From Brevibacillus centrosporus (GTDB lineage: Bacteria > Bacillota > Bacilli > Brevibacillales > Brevibacillaceae): DNA of 42,004 nucleotides. Each line of letters starts with the position of its first letter. The stretch's first letter is position 1. A model generated the notes under the pieces. The model made no database searches, was not told the origin of the DNA, and saw only the letters and a list, made by a program, of their open reading frames with translations. Shown in pieces: positions 1 to 8,038 of this stretch. The translations under genes and the position numbers were made by a program. Where the stretch lies: contig NZ_RHHP01000022.1 of assembly GCF_003710815.1 (NCBI RefSeq), positions 1 to 42,004 of the forward strand, written 5' to 3'.

Positions 1-69
1 TATGGTGCGAAAGTTGAGTTAATAAATTTGTTGAATTTAGCTCATTCAGGGGTCCCACCAACGAAGTGA
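1..69 (+). CDS. Possible 3' end of a rightward gene cut by the window edge
   Basis: One rightward frame is open from base 1 to a TGA at 67-69, giving a 22-residue tail (it ends SGVPPTK). It could be the end of a cargo gene of the mobile element that converges on the recombinase operon. It is too short to assign a product, and a chance open frame is quite possible. Confidence 0.2.
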   Translation, partial: YGAKVELINLLNLAHSGVPPTK

Positions 70-368
70 CGTAAAACACTATTTTTTCCGTAAAAAAGGT
101 CAATTTTCCTGCGTTAAGGATACTGTTCCTGATGCTGCACTATGTCCAGTAATTGACCTTGTCCGCAAGTTATTGCGTTGTTTAACAGAAAAAATTGGCT
201 GGGGAGGAACAGCAAGGTTCCTCCCCAGCCAATTATTATATTTTTACCTTGTACGTCCCCAAGATTCACATATGGAATGGAATCTAGTACCCCTTAAAGC
301 CACGATTGTATAAGTATAGTGCCAAAGTCTGCACTTTTAAATTTCCATAAACACCCTCGAGAGAAATC
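70..368. other. Non-coding stretch with the recombinase-operon terminator
   Basis: Apart from the strong hairpin at 194-233 there is no convincing gene. One forward frame stays open from about 41 to 310 but has no start with a ribosome binding site and no recognisable product. A weak inverted repeat (GGTCAATT near 98, AATTGACC near 154) is present; its role is unknown. Confidence 0.4.
194..233. terminator. Strong bidirectional terminator hairpin
   Basis: A perfect 16-bp stem (194-209 with 218-233) closes an 8-base loop. It is followed by a T-rich run on the plus strand and preceded by an A-rich run, giving a T-run on the minus strand. It lies behind the last gene of the leftward operon and would also stop a rightward gene entering from the left. 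Confidence 0.85.
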
Positions 369-1079
369 TCAAATCTCAAATTCGCCAAGTAACTTATTCA
401 TATTCTCTTTTTGTTTTTGTTCCTTTTGCATGGTCTCCTCATTGATAAGTTCACATTTGGAAACACCTGGGAAATGTGAATCCAGTTTATTAAAGTGAAC
501 ATCTTTATTGCTATCCCTATTGAACCGGATTAAGTTGGTCTTTACTCCATGTTCGTTTAGTATGGGGGAATCATTATAAAGGTGCGGAAAGGAACTAGAC
601 GCCACAATTTTCTTATATAAATCTTCATAAGTCTTCGCTTTCATTTTATACTTCATTACTTCTTCTTTTAATGCTTGAATTGTTTTTGACGACTCCTGAT
701 AGAGTCTGTCCTTTTCTTTATATTCCCTCAACTCATTATGTTGTTTAAGAATTGTAAGTTCAATATTAAACAATTCATTTTTTAAAGCCTGTTTGTCTTT
801 ACCATGCTTTTGGAAGATGAGATCTATACTTGGTAGGTACACTGTATCATTGTCCTCGAGGTTGTGAGACCTCATGGCAGGTTGGTTTAGTTCATCAATA
901 AAGTCCTTCATTCGACGGCTCCAAGTATTTCTACCGACGTTCGTTTCCTTTTGAAGAAGCGAGGGGGTCAACTTTATACCCTTGTTTTTATATTTCACTT
1001 CTAAAGCTAGTTCTTTAAGCTGCTCATCAGTCCACTCTTGTGGTTTTCCTCTTGTATTACCGTTGCTTTTTTTGCCCAT
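369..1079 (-). CDS. TnpC-like accessory transposition protein (HTH plus coiled coil)
   Basis: This 236-residue protein is very charged. Residues about 15-65 (WTDEQLKELAL... then VGRNTWSRRM) look like a helix-turn-helix, and about 95-160 form a heptad-rich coiled coil. It is the last gene of the recombinase operon and its start overlaps the preceding gene by 23 bases, so it is probably translationally coupled. In Tn554 the third gene, tnpC, encodes a small (about 125 aa) non-recombinase protein that influences transposition frequency and orientation; this protein holds the same place but is nearly twice as long. I infer a DNA-binding accessory role. No catalytic motif is seen, and the match to TnpC is by position and architecture only. 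Confidence 0.65.
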   Translation of the reverse strand: MGKKSNGNTRGKPQEWTDEQLKELALEVKYKNKGIKLTPSLLQKETNVGRNTWSRRMKDFIDELNQPAMRSHNLEDNDTVYLPSIDLIFQKHGKDKQALKNELFNIELTILKQHNELREYKEKDRLYQESSKTIQALKEEVMKYKMKAKTYEDLYKKIVASSSFPHLYNDSPILNEHGVKTNLIRFNRDSNKDVHFNKLDSHFPGVSKCELINEETMQKEQKQKENMNKLLGEFEI

Positions 1080-2709
1080 GTGCCAATTCCTCCATTAGCT
1101 TAGAGTCAATGGTTGCCTTTAAATCCATATAGGATAATAACTGCCTTGAAGTTGTTTTTAAGACGTCATTATTTGCATTTCTTAATGAGTTAGCTAGACT
1201 CGTTGAAATCTCTTTCATTAATTCGATTGATTCACGAATTTTAACTTCTAAAACCTTCGATGAATCTGCTAACCATTGAAGTGCTTGTTCCCGTTCATTG
1301 ATGACTGGATTAAAAATGAAATTCGGACAATATTCACAGAACTCAATACAGTTGTTAGGGAACACATCTTGGTTTTCTATACAAGTTCCATATTGAATTC
1401 GCCCAACAATATTTTCCCTATCGGTAACGGAAATGGCTTTCCCTTTGTCGTACACGTATCTCTTCCAACCTATAATACTGCCACTAATACTTTGGCTTTT
1501 TGAATGTTCTAGTTTTTTTTGCGCTAATCGATAGACGTAGGATTGAGCGAAATGCTCCGCATGTGCGTAATAACCATACTGACTATCTATTTCTTCATGT
1601 CCAGCCATTCGTGCGATGGAGAGCATGTTGAACCCTTGCAGACACATGTTTATAATAGCGAAATGTCTGGTGTCACCTGATTTGACTCGTTCAAGTCCGT
1701 AATGACCGTAGAGTTTCTCAACCACATTTTCATAAAACTCTTTCTTCAAGAAATCAAAATCTCTTCTGTTTACTCGGTTATTCTTTTTATCTCTTTTTTG
1801 GATTCTGAAATGAGTAAGCAATTGGATTGGAAATAAATAAGGAGAGTCAATCCCTAATAACTCTATCTTTTTTATTGATTGATTAATGAGATTGTAGGTT
1901 CTCTCATCAATTTCTACAAAATCATACTTTGTAATAAATTCGGGCGTGTCGGATCTTTGCTTTATTCGAGGTACTTTTATCCCATATTTAAAGTTTTGGT
2001 GTTCACGATACTGGACACAATCCTTTCCCAGCATCAGAAATTCTGATGGACGCAACGGAAGAATATTGGTTATTAGCCACCACATTAAGATAGGTAAATA
2101 CTCAATAGTTTGCTCCGTTGGATAAGACTGAAAGTAATCATTCATCGCATCATCAAAAATCATGATGTCCTCAAATGGCGGTAAATCTCTATTCGTTCCT
2201 GAATAGGAGCCTACTTTTTTACAAATGTCTATTATAAGTTGTTTATTTTTTACCTCGTAGAAGGAAAGGAATCTTTCTGTATCTTTGGCAACTCTATAAC
2301 CTTTGTACACAAAGTTATTACAACAACGAATCAAAAACGTTTCAAATTTCCTGGTATCTTGAAAACCGTTAGATTCAAAGATGATTTCCTTTAGTGTAGC
2401 TAGTTCATTATATACCGTTAAGGGATTTCTCCCAGAAATGATTCTCACTACTGTATAGGCCCTTAGAGCTTTGTTTAAACTAGGGTACAGGTCTAAATCA
2501 AACGAAATAACTATCGGGTAGTCTGAGATCCCTTCACTAAGTGACCATTGACTGTCACTAAAATTGCCATTCAGGATATAATTATTTTCAGATAATTTTT
2601 GGAATAGTTCCTCATACTCAGTGGAATCAAATGTATTAAAGTAAACAGTTTGTTTCCGTTCAATAACAACATCATCTGAAAATGCCCCTATTACTGATCT
2701 GATTTCCAT
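1057..2709 (-). CDS. Tyrosine recombinase (third of the trio, TnpB-like)
   Basis: This 550-residue protein carries the tyrosine-recombinase signature in its middle: box I Arg220 (LPLRPSEF), box II Arg348-His349 (GDTRHFAI) and box III Gly370-His371 followed by Tyr380/Tyr381 (YYAH), the likely nucleophile. The usual first His of HxxR is Gly345. Behind the catalytic domain four cysteines (443, 454, 458, 461) form a zinc-finger-like cluster, and the last 80 residues are helical. It starts 11 bases after the preceding gene, with a GGAGAGGG-type ribosome binding site. Such proteins cut and rejoin DNA at specific sites through a 3'-phosphotyrosine intermediate. It probably acts together with the two upstream recombinases. 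Confidence 0.85.
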   Translation of the reverse strand: MEIRSVIGAFSDDVVIERKQTVYFNTFDSTEYEELFQKLSENNYILNGNFSDSQWSLSEGISDYPIVISFDLDLYPSLNKALRAYTVVRIISGRNPLTVYNELATLKEIIFESNGFQDTRKFETFLIRCCNNFVYKGYRVAKDTERFLSFYEVKNKQLIIDICKKVGSYSGTNRDLPPFEDIMIFDDAMNDYFQSYPTEQTIEYLPILMWWLITNILPLRPSEFLMLGKDCVQYREHQNFKYGIKVPRIKQRSDTPEFITKYDFVEIDERTYNLINQSIKKIELLGIDSPYLFPIQLLTHFRIQKRDKKNNRVNRRDFDFLKKEFYENVVEKLYGHYGLERVKSGDTRHFAIINMCLQGFNMLSIARMAGHEEIDSQYGYYAHAEHFAQSYVYRLAQKKLEHSKSQSISGSIIGWKRYVYDKGKAISVTDRENIVGRIQYGTCIENQDVFPNNCIEFCEYCPNFIFNPVINEREQALQWLADSSKVLEVKIRESIELMKEISTSLANSLRNANNDVLKTTSRQLLSYMDLKATIDSKLMEELAHGQKKQR

Positions 2710-2720
2710 TTAACCCTCTC

Positions 2721-4655
2721 CTAATATTCATCAAGCTGGAGTTTATGAGCAATTTCTTCCAGCTTGCTCCATGTGCTTGTAGGCGAAAGATAGGCCCTCA
2801 CATAATCTTCTCCATAGGCAATTCTCGCTTCTTTCCACACCAGGAGAGTATGCAGAAGAAATTTTGTTTCCTTTCGAATCATAAATTCATTGTCAGTGGA
2901 CTGAATATTATCAATTAATCTGTCTAAATCTTCCTTCAATTGTATCAACAATAAATTTCGAGGAAGAATGTATTCACAGGAATAGCAGTTAGTTAATCTG
3001 GGGTATGCACAGTCAGGATATACTAAGCATTGAGCGTGTTCATTTTTCGACGGCATTTCACCACATGCAAGTTTACCTAGGATGTCATTAATCTCATCTG
3101 TAGAAAAATCAGCTAGTTTAGATACAGCAGAACGCCGTTTTTCGTAAATACCACTTAGTAAGTTTTGTACTGATGAGTTATTTTGAATAGGTGTAGAAGT
3201 AAGATAATTGTTAATGAACTTAGCGACGCTTTCTAGACTCGAAGGTGAAACCTCTTGGCGAATTTGTTCTATCAGTTTAGTTCGTTCCTCTAATGTTGAA
3301 TTGAGTTGCTTGTTCTGAGAGGCATACAAAATTAAGTAGTTAAATAACCAACCAAAATGCCCACGTTTAAATAAATTGAAGGATACACGATTAATAGTTC
3401 CATCTTTATTGGTTGATTGAATGTATACACTAGTTGTGTCTGGTGCCTTGTGGCTTCTAGCTGTTTGAGTGAGATGGAGGGCAAGTTCCGAATCATATTC
3501 ATCGCCTTCAGTAATTGAGAAAAATAAGTAAGTAGATACGGTACGGTTCATTTTTCTACTACTGAATTTGAAATCACTTAGTGATGGGCAAGACTTTAAA
3601 AACCTCTTATGCCGAATTTTAGCGTGAGTTGTTATTTTATTGTATACGCCCTGATAAAACGTATCTAAAAGGAAGTTTCTCCCTTCCATTCTTCTATGAA
3701 ATTCAGAAATAACTAGTGCGAGAGACAAAGGGTAAGCAAGATCGGGCGCAACTATAAATGTAAGTAATTCATCTGTTTTACTGCTTCTTTTGTGTCTATA
3801 GTGAAGATATAACTGCCGGATAACGAGTTGACTTTGGGTTTCGGATAAGGTGTTTTCTACAAACCAATTTAAAGAAGGAATATTAAGTTCTTCTAGATGG
3901 ATATTGGGAGTGTGAGCTATCAAATCATGACCCCGAATAAAATCGGTCAGAAGCAAGATGGTGTATACCCACATATTTGCGTAATAACTATCTTCCAATG
4001 CGTGCGGAATATTGATTATCACATCCTTACAGTGTTTATAAAGCGTATGAAATTCTTGTGGGGAATATATGTCTTTGATATCCTTTTTGCGATTCCTATG
4101 GTAGATCACATAATCTTCCCTATCTTGAATGTTCTTCCTTTCATAGGAATATCTTAAAAACCGTGTAAAGTATAACTTTTCTTTTTTACCAAATGGGGAG
4201 TGATCATCTAGGAATTCACTAATCTCGGTATTCGAGAGCAGATAAACTTCTTTATCAATACTAGTTACCAAGCTTTTATAAAATCTTTGGAAAGATAAAA
4301 TTGCGTCTCTCTTGTAACGATTGGAGCCTCGCATGTTATTTGTTTGTAAGAGACAATATTCTAGGTACAATTTTGCCGTTTCATTGAGGTCTTTTTTTAC
4401 GGGGATTGTTTCTGTATATTTTCTAATCTCTTCAAAGGAAGACTGGCTAGAATATATAACCTGTTCCTTTGATTTTTCTCGTTCCCTTTCAAAGTTCTCA
4501 ATATCAGAGAAAGGTATTCGCCAACGGTTCTTGTCATCCTTAAAGGCATTTGGGAACTTCCCCGATTTAATAACCATGTTCCAAACAACACTTGCACTAC
4601 TATACCCTAACCTTTCGGCGGCTTCAATTGGACTTAAGGTATTTGACTTCTCCAT
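2721..4655 (-). CDS. Large divergent tyrosine recombinase with N-terminal HTH (TnpB-like)
   Basis: At 644 residues this is close to the length of Tn554 TnpB (about 630). Residues 6-55 (LSPIEAAERLGYSSASV ... RWRIPFSDIENF) resemble the winged MerR/excisionase type DNA-binding fold. The catalytic set appears divergent but traceable: Arg241 (FIRGHDL), Lys368-x-x-Arg371 in place of HxxR, His402 and, nine residues later, Tyr411 (TTSVYIQ). The C-terminal part has five cysteines (531, 543, 549, 557, 560), a likely metal site. Its ATG directly abuts the TAG of the upstream gene, with TTTGGAGG inside that gene as ribosome binding site. Residue assignments are by eye; the HTH makes it the candidate for specific end or target recognition. 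Confidence 0.8.
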   Translation of the reverse strand: MEKSNTLSPIEAAERLGYSSASVVWNMVIKSGKFPNAFKDDKNRWRIPFSDIENFEREREKSKEQVIYSSQSSFEEIRKYTETIPVKKDLNETAKLYLEYCLLQTNNMRGSNRYKRDAILSFQRFYKSLVTSIDKEVYLLSNTEISEFLDDHSPFGKKEKLYFTRFLRYSYERKNIQDREDYVIYHRNRKKDIKDIYSPQEFHTLYKHCKDVIINIPHALEDSYYANMWVYTILLLTDFIRGHDLIAHTPNIHLEELNIPSLNWFVENTLSETQSQLVIRQLYLHYRHKRSSKTDELLTFIVAPDLAYPLSLALVISEFHRRMEGRNFLLDTFYQGVYNKITTHAKIRHKRFLKSCPSLSDFKFSSRKMNRTVSTYLFFSITEGDEYDSELALHLTQTARSHKAPDTTSVYIQSTNKDGTINRVSFNLFKRGHFGWLFNYLILYASQNKQLNSTLEERTKLIEQIRQEVSPSSLESVAKFINNYLTSTPIQNNSSVQNLLSGIYEKRRSAVSKLADFSTDEINDILGKLACGEMPSKNEHAQCLVYPDCAYPRLTNCYSCEYILPRNLLLIQLKEDLDRLIDNIQSTDNEFMIRKETKFLLHTLLVWKEARIAYGEDYVRAYLSPTSTWSKLEEIAHKLQLDEY

Positions 4656-5888
4656 CTAGTCCTCCAAATTATAATCCATTAATTTTGGGATATAACTTTC
4701 ATGCATTTGCGAAAACTTACCCTCAATCTTTTTATGAATTCGGTTAGTGGATACCATATAGGTTAGAGCCGAATTGATATTAGAGTCCCCACGGAGATGG
4801 GCGATTTCGTATGGATTCTCCACATTTTCCGCGACCATATTTGTAAATGTACCTCGTCCTATGTGAGTAGACCATTTAATATATTTAAGATGATGTGCCA
4901 ATAGTTTCTGTTCACTATCTCCTTTTTGCTCCAATAATTTAATAAAGGTCTTCTTAACTTTCTCGAAGTACTGTCTATAACTTCTACCTGATAAGGGGAG
5001 TCCATCTCTATTAATGAACAGCGCATTACTACCATCCATGGGCTGGTATAGCTGAATGTGATCACTAAACAAGCTGAGTCCCCAGTCATTTATTTGAAGG
5101 ACTTGTTGAGCTCTAACTTTTTTTACGGAGGGGTGTTCCTTTAGATCAACACGAAAGTTTTGGTTTTGTAGTTTCAATATGAAGTCTCCCTTGCGCATCC
5201 CATGTGCGACTTGTGTTCTCTTTAAGTTCACCACTTCTGAAACGCGAAGCCCCCCAAATATCTGAAAGTAGATTCCTAACGCAATAGGTTTTGCCACCAT
5301 TATCGCTACCTCCAATAGAAGAGGTATATAACTGTGTGGTAGTGTATGTTCAATTTCTCTTGGTTTTTTGGATGGGTATATTGGTTTAAAAGGTGATTCA
5401 TAGTAAGAACAAAATTTTCCTTCTTTCTTTTGAAACGTATCTTTTGAAATTGAAGAGATACATCTAGTTTTAACTAACCACAAGTAGAAAAATGTTAGTG
5501 TTCTTTCTGCGTCTTTTACTGTATCTCTACCTACCCCGTCAGAGGACAGCGAGTTCAGGTATTGAGTTCCATGAGCAATATTCAAATCCCGAAGGGTAAG
5601 TATATTCAATTTCCTCTTGTTCTCTAAAAGGTAATTGAGAAATTTTACAGTGTTGTTCGCATGTTTTCGTTGGGTATTGAATTCCCTATGTTTCCAATTT
5701 TCCATGATGAAATCGCTAATTGGATGTATAACCTCCACGTCCATTGTCATGTCCTTCAATCCAATCAACGCGATATGCTTCTGTTTAATTTCCCCTATCG
5801 TTCGAAAGAAGGCATAATCAATCCATACAGGAACCATACAAAATTTAATGTCCTTTGAAGCATCTAAATTAATAACATTAGTCCGCAT
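4656..5888 (-). CDS. Tyrosine recombinase, first gene of the element (TnpA-like)
   Basis: This 410-residue protein has an N-terminal SAM-like core-binding region (about 60-140) and a C-terminal catalytic domain. I see Arg215 (FGGLRVSEVV), His342-x-x-Arg345 (THIGRGTF), Gly367-Asp368 in place of Gly-His, and Tyr377 (ALTYM) as nucleophile. Tn554 TnpA (about 361 aa) is the closest familiar parallel in size and place. It is promoter-proximal in the operon, starting about 200 bases from the topB junction with a GGGGGA ribosome binding site. The Asp replacing the box III His is unusual but the rest of the active site is intact, so it is probably functional. Confidence 0.85.
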   Translation of the reverse strand: MRTNVINLDASKDIKFCMVPVWIDYAFFRTIGEIKQKHIALIGLKDMTMDVEVIHPISDFIMENWKHREFNTQRKHANNTVKFLNYLLENKRKLNILTLRDLNIAHGTQYLNSLSSDGVGRDTVKDAERTLTFFYLWLVKTRCISSISKDTFQKKEGKFCSYYESPFKPIYPSKKPREIEHTLPHSYIPLLLEVAIMVAKPIALGIYFQIFGGLRVSEVVNLKRTQVAHGMRKGDFILKLQNQNFRVDLKEHPSVKKVRAQQVLQINDWGLSLFSDHIQLYQPMDGSNALFINRDGLPLSGRSYRQYFEKVKKTFIKLLEQKGDSEQKLLAHHLKYIKWSTHIGRGTFTNMVAENVENPYEIAHLRGDSNINSALTYMVSTNRIHKKIEGKFSQMHESYIPKLMDYNLED

Positions 5889-5905
5889 ACACGGTCCCCC
5901 TAGTA

Positions 5906-6080
5906 CGAATAATGTACGTTAAGTTGAGGTTCGACTTATGGTAGATACGCTAAATCTATTATACTTCATTAACAGATTTGTGAGCATTTTGAAAAGAATG
6001 AAAAACTATTAAAGTTCTCATATATATCAATGTTTTCCGCAATTATTAAAGTTCGAATAATGTACAATAAATAAATGTAC
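5906..6080. repeat. Short direct repeats at the right end of the element
   Basis: The sequence CGAATAATGTAC occurs at 5906-5917 and 6054-6065, and a related TAAATGTAC at 6072-6080. TATTAAAGTTC occurs at 6007-6017 and 6044-6054, overlapping the second copy of the first repeat by one base. A small hairpin (AAGTTGA / TCGACTT) lies at 5921-5937. Repeats packed between the first recombinase gene and the element end are what recombinase-binding subterminal sites would look like; that role is inferred. Confidence 0.55.
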
Positions 6081-6096
6081 AAAATCATAGAAATAC

Positions 6097-7983
6097 GCAG
6101 GGCGCGAGGGAGAGCTGGTCGCTCGCTGGATCATCGAGCTGGCCCACGTGAACAAGCCGATCAAGCGTCTCTGGATCTCATCCGTGACGGACAAGGCGAT
6201 TCGGGATGGATTTCGCAATCTAAAGGACGGCAAGGCATACGAAAATCTGTTTGCTTCCGCAGCAGCACGTGCAGAGGCAGACTGGCTGGTCGGGATCAAT
6301 GCGACCCGTGCCTTGACCTGCAAGCACAATGCGCAGCTCTCCTGCGGGCGTGTGCAGACACCGACCCTGGCGATCGTGGCCAGACGGGAGGAAGAGATTC
6401 GTCAGTTCACACCGAAGTCCTTTTACGGCTTGAGTGCATTGGCACAGGGACCGATTCAGCTCCAGTGGCAGGATCAGCAGACGAAGGACGTCAAAACGTT
6501 TTCCAAGGAAAAAGCGGATCAGCTGCTGGCGTCGCTCAAAAAAGAGACCGTCGCGGAAGTCGTCGAGATCACCAAGGCACACAAAAAGACCTTTGCGCCG
6601 CAGCTATACGATCTAACGGAGCTGCAACGGGATGCCAACAAGATCTTCGGCTACTCGGCCAAGGAAACGCTCTCGATCATGCAGGGGCTGTACGAGCATC
6701 ATAAAGTCGTCACCTATCCGCGGACGGACTCGCGCTATCTGTCTGCCGATATCGTAGAGACGCTGCCGGATCGGGTCAAAGCGGTACAGATGAAGCCGTA
6801 CGCTCCGTTTGCCGCGAAGCTGCTGAGAGCGCCCATCAAAGGAAACAAAGCGTTTGTCGATGACAGCAAGGTCTCGGATCACCATGCGATTATCCCGACG
6901 GAGCAATCTGTTCTCCTGAGTGATCTGAGCGACAAGGAACGGAAGATTTTTGACCTCGTCGTCAAGCGCTTCCTGGCTGTTCTGTACCCGGCCTTTGAAT
7001 ACGAGCAAACGACAATCCAGGCGAAGCTGGGCACAGAGCTCTTCCTAGCCAGAGGAAAGACGGTGCTCGCGAAAGGCTGGCGAGAAGTGTACGACCACGA
7101 TGTTGAAGACGAGGACAGCCGAGATGGAGTCAAAGAGCAGCTTTTGCCATCGATCGCAAAAGGCGACCGTCTAAAAATCAGCAGCATCACCCAAACCAAG
7201 GGAGAGACGAAGCCGCCTGAGCCTTTTACGGAAGCGACCCTGCTCTCTGCGATGGAAAATCCCGCGAAGTACATGGCGGGTGAAAGCAAGGATTTGATCA
7301 AAACGATTGGGGAAACGGGTGGCCTCGGCACGGTTGCGACGCGTGCAGACATGATCGAAAAGCTGTTTAACAGCTTCCTGTTCGAGAAGCGCGGCAAGCA
7401 TATTTTCGTGACGGCAAAAGGAAAACAGCTGCTCGAGCTTGTTCCGGATGAAATGCAGTCGCCTACGCTTACAGCTCAGTGGGAGCAAAAGCTGGGGGCG
7501 ATCGCAAAAGGGGACTTGGGCAAGCAGGCTTTCATCGGAGAAATGAAAACCTACGCGAAATCGGTGGTCCAAGAGATCAAGAACAGCGAGCAGACGTTCC
7601 GACATGACAACCTGACGCGAACCCGCTGCCCGGAATGTGACAAGTTTCTGCTCGAGGTAAACGGCAAGCGGGGCAAGATGCTCGTTTGTCAGGACCGGGA
7701 ATGCGGCTATCGGAAAGGTCTTTCCAAGCAAACGAATGCCAGATGTCCAAAATGCCACAAAAGGCTGGAGCTTCACGGGCAAGGCGATAAACAGACCTTC
7801 GTGTGTGTGTGCGGACACCGGGAGAAGCTCACTACCTTCCAGGAGCGCCGGGATAAGGAAAAGGGCGGCAAGGTCTCGAAAAAAGAGGTCGCCAAGTTTT
7901 TGAAAGGGCAGGATCAGGAGGAGTCAGAGGGCATCAACTCGGCTTTAAAAGATGCTTTGTCCAAATTGAAGTTCGATCAGTAA
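6097..7983 (+). pseudogene. topB: DNA topoisomerase III, 5'-truncated by the mobile element
   Basis: The frame reads AGREGELVARWIIE from 6097 onward, straight into a typical topoisomerase III. It lacks about 100 N-terminal residues compared with the roughly 720-aa family. The active-site tyrosine is present in TYPRTDSR (codon at 6715-6717), as are two C-terminal zinc-ribbon-like modules (CPEC...CQDREC and CPKC...CVC). What is missing is the N-terminal TOPRIM part with the EKPS glutamate and the first aspartate of the acidic motif, so the remainder should not relax or decatenate DNA. A GTG at 6148 could start a 611-residue fragment, but no clear ribosome binding site precedes it. An in-frame TAG sits at 6088-6090 in the element. 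Type IA enzymes resolve DNA junctions; topB is dispensable in Bacillus subtilis, which would explain the tolerated break. Confidence 0.9.
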
Positions 7984-7987
7984 GAGT

Positions 7988-8032
7988 AAGACCCGAATGC
8001 CGCGGAGAGCTGTCGCAGGCGTTCGGGTCTTT
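7988..8032. terminator. Terminator between topB and the convergent gene
   Basis: A 14-bp stem (7988-8001 with 8019-8032, one G-T pair) ends in TCTTTT just behind the topB stop. It also faces the 3' end of the leftward gene ending at 8039, so it may serve both. Confidence 0.8.
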
Positions 8033-8038
8033 TGGCGG

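Larger units (their letters stand above)
1..6096. mobile_element. Right part of a Tn554-like / multi-tyrosine-recombinase element inserted in topB
   Basis: Four tightly packed leftward genes (three tyrosine recombinases and a small HTH/coiled-coil protein) begin about 200 bases inside the point where the topB reading frame resumes (about 6097). The block is visibly AT-richer than everything to its right, as expected for transferred DNA. In Tn554 the transposition genes tnpA, tnpB and tnpC also start near one end and read inward, with cargo behind them. Here the cargo side and the left end must lie outside the window, because the 5' third of topB is not found. The exact right boundary is inferred from where topoisomerase coding begins and could be off by a few bases. 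Family assignment is by gene order and catalytic motifs, not by a search. Confidence 0.8.

Noticed and set aside
41..310. Open forward frame in the non-coding left edge
   Set aside because: It crosses the strong terminator hairpin, has no start with a ribosome binding site and no recognisable sequence.
6075..6704. A 209-codon frame overlapping the start of topB
   Set aside because: It is the +1 shadow of the topB remnant; its translation is Arg/Gly-rich and low-complexity, and the topB frame has clear family motifs.
7171..7818. A 215-codon minus-strand frame opposite topB
   Set aside because: It lies fully within topB coding sequence, has no ribosome binding site and no recognisable product.
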